Positions 1 through 12,498 are shown, numbered from the stretch's first letter. The stretch: DNA of 64,000 bases from Brachyhypopomus gauderio (GCF_052324685.1 NW_027506876.1:496001-560000), one strand, 5' to 3'. Made by a program: numbers and translations. Notes: generated from the letters alone by a model not told the origin.

Positions 1-63
1 CTCATGTGATCGATACAGGAATGTTCTAAATCGCCATGTACCTTGATAGCAGTACTAATGCAA

Positions 64-261
64 TCGGTTCAATCAAAATGAAACTCAGTGGAAACGTACC
101 TAGTGCTTTGTCATGTTGTCTCCCAACGTAGAAAACTCATGCTACTTGGTTGATTTGTAGACGTTTGTGTTATAAAGGGATCGAATGATGTCAACATTTG
201 GTGTTTGGATGTGAATGTTTTGTCTTAAATCAGAGTAGACCTACTGCTTAGCCAGTGTTGA
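64..261 (+). repeat. 198-bp spacer module (first complete copy)
   Basis: The module starts at TCGGTTCAATC and ends at GCCAGTGTTGA. The next module starts at 262, exactly 198 bp on. Units contain one, two or three modules, which accounts for the 512/710/908-bp spacing. Extra modules join through GCCAGTGTTGA or GCAAGTGTTGA instead of the terminal GCCATTGTTGA, so internal and terminal modules can be told apart. It encodes no recognisable product. Confidence 0.93.
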
Positions 262-529
262 TCGGTTCAATCAAAATGAAACTCAGTGGAAACTTACCTG
301 GTGCTTTGTCATGTTGTCTCCCAACGTAGAAAACTCATGCTACTCGGTTGATTTGTAGACGTTTGTGTTATAAAGGGATCGAATGATGTCAACATTTGGT
401 GTTTGGATGTGAATGTTTTGTCTTAAAGCAGAGTAGACCTACTGCTTAGCCATTGTTGACATGATGACTTCCATGCTCTGATTGTATGAGGAAACGCCCA
501 CGAGAGATGTGCCCATTCAGACACGCAAG

Positions 530-602
530 GTTTCTGTAGTGTAGTGGTCATCACGTTCGCCTAACACGCGAAAGGTCCCTGGTTCGATACCAGGCAGAAA
601 CA
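530..602 (+). tRNA. tRNA-Val(AAC), consensus copy
   Basis: 73 nt, no intron. Acceptor GTTTCTG pairs with CAGAAAC, discriminator A. Anticodon stem TTCGC/GCGAA encloses CTAACAC (anticodon AAC). T-arm CCTGG-TTCGATA-CCAGG is perfect. The internal Pol III A box (TAGTGTAGTGG) and B box (GGTTCGATACC) are intact. This sequence is the reference for the other copies. No run of four T follows for about 325 nt. Confidence 0.96.
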
Positions 603-1041
603 TGCTTCTTGATAGAATTACAAACACACCACTGCTGTTTAGTGGTTTGTTGCCATTGTAAAGGCTATCGGGGAGCTCTTCCCTTTAGATCCTCAAAGTG
701 AGCTCTCAGTCTCATGTGATCGATACAGGAATGTTCTAAATCGCCATGTACCTTGATAGCAGTACTAATGCAATCGGTTCAATAAAAATGAAACTCAGTG
801 GAAACGTACCTAGTGCTTTGTCATGTTGTCTCCCAACGTAGAAAACTCATGCTACTCGGTTGATTTGTAGACGTTTGTGTTATAAATGTATCGAATGAAG
901 TCAACATTTGGTGTTTGGATGTGAATGTTTTGTCTTAAAGCAGAGTAGACCTACTGCTTAGCCATTGTTGACATGATGACTTCCATGCTCTGATTGTATG
1001 AGGAAATGCCCACGAGAGATGTGCCCATTCAGACATGTAAG

Positions 1042-1114
1042 GTTTCTGTAGTGTAGTGGTCATCACGTTCGCCTAACACGCGAAAGGTCCCTGCTTCGAT
1101 ACCAGGCAGAAACA
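1042..1114 (+). tRNA. tRNA-Val(AAC), B-box variant G53C
   Basis: Differs from the consensus at G53 to C (CTGCTTCG). This breaks the near-universal G53-C61 pair and the first B-box base, so it is probably poorly transcribed. Same variant as the copies at 3684 and 7017. Confidence 0.9.
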
Positions 1115-1751
1115 TGCTTCTTGATAGAATTACAAACACACCACTGCTGTTTAGTGGTTTGTTGCCAGTGTAAAGGCTATCGGGGAGCTCTTCCCTTTAG
1201 ATCCTCAAAGTGAGCTCTCAGTCTCATGTGATCGATATAGGAATGTTCTAAATCGCCATGTACCTTGATAGCAGTACTAATGCAATCGGTTCAATCAAAA
1301 TGAAACTCAGTGGAAACGTACCTAGTGCTTTGTCATGTTGTCTCCCAACGTAGAAAACTCATGCTACTTGGTTGATTTGTAGACGTTTGTGTTATAAAGG
1401 GATCGAATGATGTCAACATTTGGTGTTTGGATGTGAATGTTTTGTCTTAAATCAGAGTAGACCTACTGCTTAGCCAGTGTTGATCGGTTCAATCAAAATG
1501 AAACTCAGTGGAAACTTACCTGGTGCTTTGTCATGTTGTCTCCCAACGTAGAAAACTCATGCTACTCGGTTGATTTGTAGACGTTTGTGTTATAAAGGTA
1601 TCGAATGAAGTCAACATTTGGTGTTTGGATGTGAATGTTTTGTCTTAAAGCAGAGTAGACCTACCGCTTAGCCATTGTTGACATGATGACTTCCATGCTC
1701 TGATTGTATGAGGAAACGCCCACGAGAGATGTGCCCATTCAGACAAGCAAG

Positions 1752-1824
1752 GTTTCTGTAGTGTTGTGGTCATCACGTTCGCCTAACACGCGAAAGGTCC
1801 CTGGTTCGATACCAGGCAGAAACA
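1752..1824 (+). tRNA. tRNA-Val(AAC), A14T variant
   Basis: D-loop reads GTGTTGTGG. The conserved A14, which pairs with U8, is T. This also alters the A box. Confidence 0.9.
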
Positions 1825-2659
1825 TGCTTCTTGATAGAATTACAAACACACCACTGCTGTTTAGTGGTTTGTTGCCAGTGTAAAGGCTATCGGGGAGCTC
1901 TTCCCTTTAGATCCTCAAAGTGAGCTCTCAGTCTCATGTGATCGATACAGGAATGTTCTAAATCGCCATGTACCTTGATAGCAGTACTAATGCAATCAGT
2001 TCAATCAAAATGAAACTCAGTGGAAACTTACCTGGTGCTTTGTCATGTTGTCTCCCAACGTAGAAAACTCATGCTACTCGGTTGATTTGTAGACGTTTGT
2101 GTTATAAAGGGATCGAATGATGTCAACATTTGGTGTTTGGATGTGAATGTTTTGTCTTAAAGCAGAGTAGACCTACTGCTTAGCCAGTGTTGATCGGTTC
2201 AATCAAAATGAAACTCAGTGGAAACTTACCTGGTGCTTTGTCATGTTGTCTCCCAACTTAGAAAACTCATGCTACTCGGTTGATTTGTAGACGATTGTGT
2301 TATAAAGGGATCGAATGATGTCAACATTTGGTGTTTGGATGTGAATGTTTTGTCTTAAAGCAGAGTAGACCTACTGCTTAGCAAGTGTTGATCGGTTCAA
2401 TCAAAATGAAACTCAGTGGAAACGTACCTAGTGCTTTGTCATGTTGTCTCCCAACGTAGAAAACTCATGCTACTCGGTTGATTTGTAGACGTTTGTGTTA
2501 TAAAGGTATCGAATGAAGTCAACATTTGGTGTTTGAATGTGAATGTTTTGTCTTAAAGCAGAATAGACCTACCGCTTAGCCATTGTTGACATGATGACTT
2601 CCATGCTCTGATTGTATGAGGAAACGCCCACAAGAGATGTGCCCATTCAGACACGCAAG

Positions 2660-2732
2660 GTTTCTGTAGTGTAGTGTTCATCACGTTCGCCTAACACGCG
2701 AAAGGTCCCTGGTTCGATACCAGGCAGAAACA
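2660..2732 (+). tRNA. tRNA-Val(AAC), D-loop GG variant
   Basis: GTGGTC has become GTGTTC, losing one of the invariant D-loop guanines and the end of the A box. Duplicated at 8635. Confidence 0.9.
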
Positions 2733-3171
2733 TGCTTCTTGATAGAATTACAAACACACCACTTCTGTTTAGTGGTTTGTTGCCATTGTAAAGGCTATCG
2801 GGGAGCTCTTCCCTTTAGATCCTCAAAGTGAGCTCTCAGTCTCATGTGATCGATACAGCAATGTTCTAAATCGCCATGTACCTTGATAGCAGTACTAATG
2901 CAATCGGTTCAATCAAAATGAAACTCAGTGGAAACGTACCTAGTGCTTTGTCATGTTGTCTCCCAACGTAGAAAACTCATGCTACTTGGTTGATTTGTAG
3001 ACGTTTGTGTTATAAAGGGATCGAATGATGTCAACATTTGGTGTTTGGATGTGAATGTTTTGTCTTAAAGCAGAGTAGACCTACTGCTTAGCCATTGTTG
3101 ACATGATGACTTCCATGCTCTGATTGTATGAGGAAACGCCCACGAGAGATGTGCCCATTCAGACACGCAAG

Positions 3172-3244
3172 GTTTCTGTAGTGTAGTGGTCATCACGTTC
3201 GCCTAACACGCGAAAGGTCCCTGGTTCGATACCAGGCAGAAACA
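3172..3244 (+). tRNA. tRNA-Val(AAC), consensus copy
   Basis: Identical to the consensus copy at 530. Start is 512 bp after the preceding gene. Confidence 0.95.
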
Positions 3245-3683
3245 TGCTTCTTGATAGAATTACAAACACACCACTGCTGTTTAGTGGTTTGTTGCCAGTG
3301 TAAAGGCTATCGGGGAGCTCTTCCCTTTAGATCCTCAAAGTGAGCTCTCAGTCTCATGTGATCTATACAGGAATGTTCTAAATCGCCATGTACCTTGATA
3401 GCAGTACTAATGCAATCGGTTCAATCAAAATGAAACTCTGTGGAAACGTACCTAGTGCTTTGTCATGTTGTCTCCCAACGTAGAAAACTCATGCTACTTG
3501 GTTGATTTGTAGACGTTTGTGTTATAAAGGGATCGAATGATGTCAACATTTGGTGTTTGGATGTGAATGTTTTGTCTTAAAGCAGAGTAGACCTACTGCT
3601 TAGCCATTGTTGACATGATGACTTCCATGCTCTGATTGTATGAGGAAACGCCCACGAGAGATGTGCCCATTCAGACATGTAAG

Positions 3684-3756
3684 GTTTCTGTAGTGTAGTG
3701 GTCATCACGTTCGCCTAACACGCGAAAGGTCCCTGCTTCGATACCAGGCAGAAACA
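3684..3756 (+). tRNA. tRNA-Val(AAC), B-box variant G53C
   Basis: Second copy of the GCTTCG variant. Its leader (ACATGTAAG) also matches the 1042 copy, so leader and body were duplicated together. Confidence 0.9.
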
Positions 3757-4104
3757 TGCTTCTTGATAGAATTACAAACACACCACTGCTGTTTAGTGGT
3801 TTGTTGCCAGTGTAAAGGCTATCGGGGAGCTCTTCCCTTTAGATCCTCAAAGTGAGCTCTCAGTCTCATGTGATCTATTCAGGAATGTTCTAAATCGCCA
3901 TGTACCTTGATAGCAGTACTAATGCAATCGGTTCAATCAAAATGAAACTCTGTGGAAACGTACCTAGTGCTTTGTCATGTTGTCTCCCAACGTAGAAAAC
4001 TCATGCTACTCGGTTGATTTGTAGACGTTTGTGTTATAAAGGGATCGAATGATGTCAACATTTGGTGTTTGGATGTGAATGTTTTGTCTTAAAGCAGAGT
4101 AGAC

Positions 4105-5497
4105 CAGAGGTGGGGACTCGAGTCACATGACTTGGACTCGAGTCAGACTCGAGTCATTAATATTAAGACTTTTGACTTGACTTGAAAAAATATTCAGAGA
4201 CTTAGACTTGACTTGGACTTTTACACCAATAACTTGGGACTTGAATTGGACTTGAACCTGTTTACTTGCAAAGACTTGATTTTTTTTACCCCAAATCTAA
4301 ATTTTAAAACGCATATTAATATTTATAAAGTGCGCCCCATTAATTTCATTTCCGTCCTTCTGACGCAGACCAGTCCTCTGCTTTTCCACACTCTGTACGT
4401 GTGTGTGTGCATGAGCTGCAGCACAACCAATCAAATGGGGGGTTGGCGAACGTAAATTTTTACCGGGCGGGGTGTAAAATGGACACAAATTAAGTATTAT
4501 ATCGCGATCGATCGATCGCCAGTGGTTGGTGCCAGAGCGAACTAGTAACTCATTGAATCATAGATGTGGATCAGAGGTAAATAAACTAGATTTTTTTCCG
4601 TCGTGAGAAATCGGATGTGTGGTGTGAGAGCGTGTGAAGACGATCAAATGCGTGTGTCTCACGCTCAATGCGTGAGAGTTGGCAACCCTGGGTTCTGTAT
4701 CTGAACTCGAAGAAGAGAGTCTCTCTCTGTCACCATCATAATATCCAGTTCTATCTCAGCATGGATTGTGTATTTGAAGACATCTACGTCGAGAAAAAAA
4801 TATATTGACAAAAGTGGAGCGAGTTTTCAGCTATGGGGACATCATTCATCGTGCACAAATGACATACAGACTTTTGGCCAGCAAATGCAATGCAGAATAG
4901 TTTACTGAAATGTCTAAAGTTGCAGATTCCTGTTAATTGTTCAGTTCTTATATTTGTTTGTCTTGTGTCACTCACACATGTTCTCCAAGAAACCAGATAA
5001 GAGAAGAGAGGGAAAATGCTGTTATGGTTCTTTGTATTGTACTGTGAAAATATCAGCACTTTTTATTTGAACATGGAGTTCTACTTATGACTTTTTCACA
5101 GAATATTTATTTCTGGAAAATTGTAGTTTAAAAGTATGAATATTTTTGCAGCTAAGTTTAACAAATTGAACTGTGCAATAAAGAGGTGTAATTTTAATTT
5201 TTTTTTATACTTCGTGTTTTCAGTTGCACATGTTTTATCAAGATTTGAGGAGAATACAGATTTAAAAAAGAACGCATGTCTATTATTTACATTTAACAAC
5301 ATTGGTAAAAAAAAAAAAGACTCGAAAGGACTTGAAATTCCAAGTTTCAGACTTGGGACTTGACTTGACTGTTGCCTGTCTTGACTCGAGACTTGACTTG
5401 ACTTGAGTGTCTTTGCTTGAGACTTGACTCGGGACTTGAGGTATAAAGACTTGGACTTACTTGAGACTTGCAAAACACTGACTTGGTCCCACCTCTG
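4105..5497. mobile_element. Non-autonomous hAT transposon in the tRNA array
   Basis: Ends are CAGAGGTGGGGAC and GTCCCACCTCTG (imperfect inverted repeats). Flanked by a perfect 8-bp duplication GAGTAGAC (4097-4104 and 5498-5505). Array sequence continues seamlessly on both sides. 8-bp duplications and CAG...CTG ends are hAT hallmarks. Both terminal regions are packed with direct copies of GACTTG and ACTCGAGTC, likely subterminal transposase sites. No transposase ORF is visible. A 16-bp perfect palindrome GCGATCGATCGATCGC lies near 4503. Confidence 0.9.
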
Positions 5498-5596
5498 GAG
5501 TAGACCTACTGCTTAGCCATTGTTGACATGATGACTTCCATGCTCTGATTGTATGAGGAAACGCCCACGAGAGATGTGCCCATTCAGACACGCAAG

Positions 5597-5669
5597 GTTT
5601 CTGTAGTGTAGTGGTCATCACGTTCGCCTAACACGCGAAAGGTCCCTGGTTCGATACCAGGCAGAAACA
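5597..5669 (+). tRNA. tRNA-Val(AAC), consensus copy
   Basis: Consensus sequence. First tRNA after the hAT insertion, in register (512 bp from 3684 once the insertion is removed). Confidence 0.95.
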
Positions 5670-6306
5670 TGCTTCTTGATAGAATTACAAACACACCACT
5701 GCTGTTTAGTGGTTTGTTGCCAGTGTAAAGGCTATCAGGGAGCTCTTCCCTTTAGATCCTCAAAGTGAGCTGTCAGTCTCATGTGATCGATACAGGAATG
5801 TTTTAAATCGCCATGTACCTTGATAGCAGTACTAATGCAGCCGGTTCAATCAAAATGAAACTCAGTGGAAACTTACCTGGTGCTTTGTCATGTTGTCTCC
5901 CAACGTAGAAAACTCATGCTACTTGGTTGATTTGTAGACGTTTGTGTTATAAAGGGATCGAATGATGTCAACATTTGGTGTTTGGATGTGAATGTGTTGT
6001 CTTAAAGCAGAGTAGACCTACTGCTTAGCAAGTGTTGATCGGTTCAATCAAAATGAAACTCAGTGGAAATGTACCTAGTGCTTTGTCATGTTGTCTCCCA
6101 ACGTAGAAAACTCATGCTACTCGGTTGATTTGTAGACGTTTGTGTTATAAAGGTATCGAATGAAGTCAACATTTGGTGTTTGGATGTGAATGTTTTGTCT
6201 TAAAGCAGAGTAGACCTACCGCTTAGCCATTGTTGACATGATGACTTCCATGCTCTGATTGTATGAGGAAACGCCCACGAGAGATGTGCCCATTCAGACA
6301 AGCAAG

Positions 6307-6379
6307 GTTTCTGTAGTGTAGTGGTCATCACGTTCGCCTAACACGCGAAAGGTCTCTGGTTCGATACCAGGCAGAAACA
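6307..6379 (+). tRNA. tRNA-Val(AAC), C49T variant
   Basis: T-stem first base C to T gives a G-U wobble with G65. Otherwise consensus, so probably tolerable. Confidence 0.92.
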
Positions 6380-7016
6380 TGCTTCTTGATAGAATTACAA
6401 ACACACCACTGCTGTTTAGTGGTTTGTTGCCAGTGTAAAGGCTATCGGGGAGCTCTTCCCTTTAGATCCTCAAAGTGAGCTCTCAGTCTCATGTGATCGA
6501 TACAGGAATGTTCTAAATCGCCATGTACCTTGATAGCAGTACTAATGCAATCAGTTCAATCAAAATGAAACTCAGTGGAAACTTACCTGGTGCTTTGTCA
6601 TGTTGTCTCCCAACGTAGAAAACTCATGCTACTCGGTTGATTTGTAGACGTTTGTGTTATAAAGGGATCGAATGAAGTCAACATTTGGGGTTTGGATGTG
6701 AATGTTTTGTCTTAAAGCAGAGTAGACCTACTGCTTAGCCAGTGTTGATCGGTTCAATCAAAATGAAACTCAGTGGAAACGTACCTAGTGCTTTGTCATG
6801 TTGTCTCCCAACGTAGAAAACTCATGCTACTTGGTTGATTTGTAGACGTTTGTGTTATAAAGGGATCGAATGATGTCAACATTTGGTGTTTGGATGTGAA
6901 TGTTTTGTCTTAAAGCAGAGTAGACCTACTGCTTAGCCATTGTTGACATGATGACTTCCATGCTCTGATTGTATGAGGAAACGCCCACGAGAGATGTGCC
7001 CATTCAGACATGTAAG

Positions 7017-7089
7017 GTTTCTGTAGTGTAGTGGTCATCACGTTCGCCTAACACGCGAAAGGTCCCTGCTTCGATACCAGGCAGAAACA
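7017..7089 (+). tRNA. tRNA-Val(AAC), B-box variant G53C
   Basis: Third GCTTCG copy. Lies 5,975 bp from the 1042 copy, part of a duplicated block. Confidence 0.9.
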
Positions 7090-7726
7090 TGCTTCTTGAT
7101 AGAATTACAAACACACCACTGCTGTTTAGTGGTTTGTTGCCAGTGTAAAGGCTATCGGGGAGCTCTTCCCTTTAGATCCTCAAAGTGAGCTCTCAGTCTC
7201 ATGTGATCGATACAGGAATGTTCTAAATCGCCATGTACCTTGATAGCAGTACTAATGCAATCGGTTCAATCAAAATGAAACTCAGTGGAAACTTACCTGG
7301 TGCTTTGTCATGTTGTCTCCCAACGTAGAAAACTCATGCTACTCGGTTGATTTGTAGACGTTTGTGTTATAAAGGGATCGAATGATGTCAACATTTGGTG
7401 TTTGGATGTGAATGTTTTGTCTTAAAGCAGAGTAGACCTACTGCTTAGCAAGTGTTGATCGGTTCAATCAAAATGAAACTCAGTGGAAATGTACCTAGTG
7501 CTGTGTCATGTTGTCTCCCAACGTAGAAAACTCATGCTACTCGGTTGATTTGTAGACGTTTGTGTTATAAAGGTATCGAATGAAGTCAACATTTGGTGTT
7601 TGGATGTGAATGTTTTGTCTTAAAGCAGAGTAGACCTACTGCTTAGCCATTGTTGACATGATGACTTCCATGCTCTGATTGTATGAGGAAACGCCCACGA
7701 GAGATGTGCCCATTCAGACATGTAAG

Positions 7727-7799
7727 GTTTCTGTAGTGTAGTGGTCATCACGTTCGCCTAACACGCGAAAGGTCCCTGGTTCGATACCAGGCAGAAACA
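7727..7799 (+). tRNA. tRNA-Val(AAC), consensus copy
   Basis: Consensus body, but with the ACATGTAAG leader otherwise seen with the G53C copies. This suggests recombination or gene conversion between leader and body. Confidence 0.95.
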
Positions 7800-8634
7800 T
7801 GCTTCTTGATAGAATTACAAACACACCACTGCTGTTTAGTGGTTTGTTGCCAGTGTAAAGGCTATCGGGGAGCTCTTCCCTTTAGATCCTCAAAGTGAGC
7901 TCTCAGTCTCATGTGATCGATACAGGAATGTTCTAAATCGCCATGTACCTTGATAGCAGTACTAATGCAATCAGTTCAATCAAAATGAAACTCAGTGGAA
8001 ACTTACCTGGTGCTTTGTCATGTTGTCTCCCAACGTAGAAAACTCATGCTACTCGGTTGATTTGTAGACGTTTGTGTTATAAAGGGATCGAATGATGTCA
8101 ACATTTGGTGTTTGGATGTGAATGTTTTGTCTTAAAGCAGAGTAGACCTACTGCTTAGCCAGTGTTGATCGGTTCAATCAAAATGAAACTCAGTGGAAAC
8201 TTACCTGGTGCTTTGTCATGTTGTCTCCCAACTTAGAAAACTCATGCTACTCGGTTGATTTGTAGACGATTGTGTTATAAAGGGATCGAATGATGTCAAC
8301 ATTTGGTGTTTGGATGTGAATGTTTTGTCTTAAAGCAGAGTAGACCTACTGCTTAGCAAGTGTTGATCGGTTCAATCAAAATGAAACTCAGTGGAAACGT
8401 ACCTAGTGCTTTGTCATGTTGTCTCCCAACGTAGAAAACTCATGCTACTCGGTTGATTTGTAGACGTTTGTGTTATAAAGGTATCGAATGAAGTCAACAT
8501 TTGGTGTTTGAATGTGAATGTTTTGTCTTAAAGCAGAATAGACCTACCGCTTAGCCATTGTTGACATGATGACTTCCATGCTCTGATTGTATGAGGAAAC
8601 GCCCACAAGAGATGTGCCCATTCAGACACGCAAG

Positions 8635-8707
8635 GTTTCTGTAGTGTAGTGTTCATCACGTTCGCCTAACACGCGAAAGGTCCCTGGTTCGATACCAGGC
8701 AGAAACA
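8635..8707 (+). tRNA. tRNA-Val(AAC), D-loop GG variant
   Basis: Same GTGTTC change as 2660, in a block that also shares CCCACAAGAG upstream and CACTTCTG downstream with that copy. Confidence 0.9.
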
Positions 8708-9146
8708 TGCTTCTTGATAGAATTACAAACACACCACTTCTGTTTAGTGGTTTGTTGCCATTGTAAAGGCTATCGGGGAGCTCTTCCCTTTAGATCCTCA
8801 AAGTGAGCTCTCAGTCTCATGTGATCGATACAGCAATGTTCTAAATCGCCATGTACCTTGATAGCAGTACTAATGCAATCGGTTCAATCAAAATGAAACT
8901 CAGTGGAAACGTACCTAGTGCTTTGTCATGTTGTCTCCCAACGTAGAAAACTCATGCTACTTGGTTGATTTGTAGACGTTTGTGTTATAAAGGGATCGAA
9001 TGATGTCAACATTTGGTGTTTGGATGTGAATGTTTTGTCTTAAAGCAGAGTAGACCTACTGCTTAGCCATTGTTGACATGATGACTTCCATGCTCTGATT
9101 GTATGAGGAAACGCCCACGAGAGATGTGCCCATTCAGACACGCAAG

Positions 9147-9219
9147 GTTTCTGTAGTGTAGTGGTCATCACGTTCGCCTAACACGTGAAAGGTCCCTGGT
9201 TCGATACCAGGCAGAAACA
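9147..9219 (+). tRNA. tRNA-Val(AAC), C40T variant
   Basis: Anticodon stem GCGAA is GTGAA, giving a G30-U40 wobble. Likely still foldable. Confidence 0.92.
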
Positions 9220-9856
9220 TGCTTCTTGATAGAATTACAAACACACCACTGCTGTTTAGTGGTTTGTTGCCAGTGTAAAGGCTATCGGGGAGCTCTTCCC
9301 TTTAGATCCTCAAAGTGAGCTCTCAGTCTCATGTGATCTATACAGGAATGTTCTAAATCGCCATGTACCTTGATAGCAGTACTAATGCAATCGGTTCAAT
9401 CAAAATGAAACTCTGTGGAAACGTACCTAGTGCTTTGTCATGTTGTCTCCCAACGTAGAAAACTCATGCTACTCGGTTGATTTGTAGACGTTTGTGTTAT
9501 AAAGGGATCGAATGAAGTCAACATTTGGGGTTTGGATGTGAATGTTTTGTCTTAAAGCAGAGTAGACCTACTGCTTAGCCAGTGTTGATCGGTTCAATCA
9601 AAATGAAACTCAGTGGAAACGTACCTAGTGCTTTGTCATGTTGTCTCCCAACGTAGAAAACTCATGCTACTTGGTTGATTTGTAGACGTTTGTGTTATAA
9701 AGGGATCGAATGATGTCAACATTTGGTGTTTGGATGTGAATGTTTTGTCTTAAAGCAGAGTAGACCTACTGCTTAGCCATTGTTGACATGATGACTTCCA
9801 TGCTCTGATTGTATGAGGAAACGCCCACGAGAGATGTACCCATTCAGACACGCAAG

Positions 9857-9929
9857 GTTTCTGTAGTGTAGTGGTCATCACGTTCGCCTAACACGCGAAA
9901 GGTCCCTGGTTCGATACCAGGCAGAAACA
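9857..9929 (+). tRNA. tRNA-Val(AAC), consensus copy
   Basis: Consensus sequence, 710-bp spacing. Its 3' flank shares the TATCAGGGAGC / GAGCTGTCAG variant with the 5597 unit. Confidence 0.95.
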
Positions 9930-10566
9930 TGCTTCTTGATAGAATTACAAACACACCACTGCTGTTTAGTGGTTTGTTGCCAGTGTAAAGGCTATCAGGG
10001 AGCTCTTCCCTTTAGATCCTCAAAGTGAGCTGTCAGTCTCATGTGATCGATACAGGAATGTTTTAAATCGCCATGTACCTTGATAGCAGTACTAATGCAG
10101 CCGGTTCAATCAAAATGAAACTCAGTGGAAACGTACCTAGTGCTTTGTCATGTTGTCTCCCAACGTAGAAAACTCATGCTACTTGGTTGATTTGTAGACG
10201 TTTGTGTTATAAAGGGATCGAATGATGTCAACATTTGGTGTTTGGATGTGAATGTTTTGTCTTAAAGCAGAGTAGACCTACTGCTTAGCAAGTGTTGATC
10301 GGTTCAATCAAAATGAAACTCAGTGGAAATGTACCTAGTGCTTTGTCATGTTGTCTCCCAACGTAGAAAACTCATGCTACTCGGTTGATTTGTAGACGTT
10401 TGTGTTATAAAGGTATCGAATGAAGTCAACATTTGGTGTTTGGATGTGAATGTTTTGTCTTAAAGCAGAGTAGACCTACCGCTTAGCCATTGTTGACATG
10501 ATGACTTCCATGCTCTGATTGTATGAGGAAACGCCCACGAGAGATGTGCCCGTTCTGACAAGCAAG

Positions 10567-10639
10567 GTTTCTGTAGTGTAGTGGTCATCACGTTCGCCTA
10601 ACACGCGAAAGGTCCCTGGTTCGATACCAGGCAGAAACA
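10567..10639 (+). tRNA. tRNA-Val(AAC), consensus copy
   Basis: Consensus sequence. Leader CCCGTTCTGACAAG relates it to the copies at 15141, 18493, 22828 and 24446. Confidence 0.95.
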
Positions 10640-11276
10640 TGCTTCTTGATAGAATTACAAACACACCACTGCTGTTTAGTGGTTTGTTGCCAGTGTAAAG
10701 GCTATCGGGGAGCTCTTCCCTTTAGATCCTCAAAGTGAGCTCTCAGTCTCATGTGATCGATACAGGAATGTTCTAAATCGCCATGTACCTTGATAGCAGT
10801 ACTAATGCAATCAGTTCAATCAAAATGAAACTCAGTGGAAACTTACCTGGTGCTTTGTCATGTTGTCTCCCAACGTAGAAAACTCATGCTACTCGGTTGA
10901 TTTGTAGACGATTGTGTTATAAAGGGATCGAATGATGTCAACATTTGGTGTTTGGATGTGAATGTTTTGTCTTAAAGCAGAGTAGACCTACTGCTTAGCA
11001 AGTGTTGATCGGTTCAATCAAAATGAAACTCAGTGGAAATGTACCTAGTGCTTTGTCATGTTGTCTCCCAACGTAGAAAACTCATGCTACTCGGTTGATT
11101 TGTAGACGTTTGTGTTATAAAGGTATCGAATGAAGTCAACATTTGGTGTTTGGATGTGAATGTTTTGTCTTAAAGCAGAGTAGACCTACCGCTTAGCCAT
11201 TGTTGACATGATGACTTCCATGCTCTGATTGTATGAGGAAACGCCCACGAGAGATGTGCCCATTCAGACAGGCAAG

Positions 11277-11349
11277 GTTTCTGTAGTGTAGTGGTCATCA
11301 CGTTTGCCTAACACGCGAAAGGTCCCTGGTTCGATACCAGGCAGAAACG
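11277..11349 (+). tRNA. tRNA-Val(AAC), C29T variant, discriminator G
   Basis: Anticodon stem TTCGC is TTTGC (U29-G41 wobble) and the discriminator base 73 is G instead of A. Found again at 15851 and 25156. Confidence 0.9.
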
Positions 11350-11788
11350 TGCTTCTTGATAGAATTACAAACACACCACTGCTGTTTAGTGGTTTGTTGC
11401 CAGTGTAAAGGCTATCAGGGAGCTCTTCCCTTTAGATCCTCAAAGTGAGCTGTCAGTCTCATGTGATCGATACAGGAATGTTTTAAATCGCCATGTACCT
11501 TGATAGCAGTACTAATGCAGCCGGTTCAATCAAAATGAAACTCAGTGGAAACTTACCTGGTGCTTTGTCATGTTGTCTCCCAACGTAGAAAACTCATGCT
11601 ACTCGGTTGATTTGTAGACGTTTGTGTTATAAAGGGATCAAATGATGTCAACATTTGGGGTTTGGATGTGAATGTTTTGTCTTAAAGCAGAGTAGACCTA
11701 CTGCTTAGCCATTGTTGACATGATGACTTCCATGCTCTGATTGTATGAGGAAACGCCCACGAGAGATGTGCCCATTCAGACACGCAAG

Positions 11789-11861
11789 GTTTCTGTAGTG
11801 TAGTGGTCATCACGTTCGCCTAACACGCGAAAGGTCCCTGGTTCGATACCAGGCAGAAACA
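11789..11861 (+). tRNA. tRNA-Val(AAC), consensus copy
   Basis: Consensus sequence, 512-bp spacing. Confidence 0.95.
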
Positions 11862-12498
11862 TGCTTCTTGATAGAATTACAAACACACCACTGCTGTTTA
11901 GTGGTTTGTTGCCAGTGTAAAGTCTATCAGGGAGCTCTTCCCTTTAGATCCTCAAAGTGAGCTCTCAGTCTCATGTGATCGATACAGGAATGTTTTAAAT
12001 CGCCATGTACCTTGATAGCAGTACTAATGCAGCCGGTTCAATCAAAATGAAACTCAGTGGAAACTTACCTGGTGCTTTGTCATGTTGTCTCCCAACGTAG
12101 AAAACTCATGCTACTTGGTTGATTTGTAGACGTTTGTGTTATAAAGGGATCGAATGATGTCAACATTTGGTGTTTGGATGTGAATGTTTTGTCTTAAAGC
12201 AGAGTAGACCTACTGCTTAGCAAGTGTTGATCGGTTCAATCAAAATGAAACTCAGTGGAAATGTACCTAGTGCTTTGTCATGTTGTCTCCCAACGTAGAA
12301 AACTCATGCTACTCGGTTGATTTGTAGACGTTTGTGTTATAAAGGTATCGAATGAAGTCAACATTTGGTGTTTGGATGTGAATGTTTTGTCTTAAAGCAG
12401 AGTAGACCTACCGCTTAGCCATTGTTGACATGATGACTTCCATGCTCTGATTGTATGAGGAAACGCCCACGAGAGATGTGCCCATTCAGACAAGCAAG

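Noticed and set aside
10476-10664. 62-codon - strand open frames (also at 15050, 18402, 22737, 24355) starting MFVILSRSMFLPGIEPGT
   Set aside because: They run antisense through the tRNA-Val genes. Their identity reflects the repeat unit, not a conserved protein.
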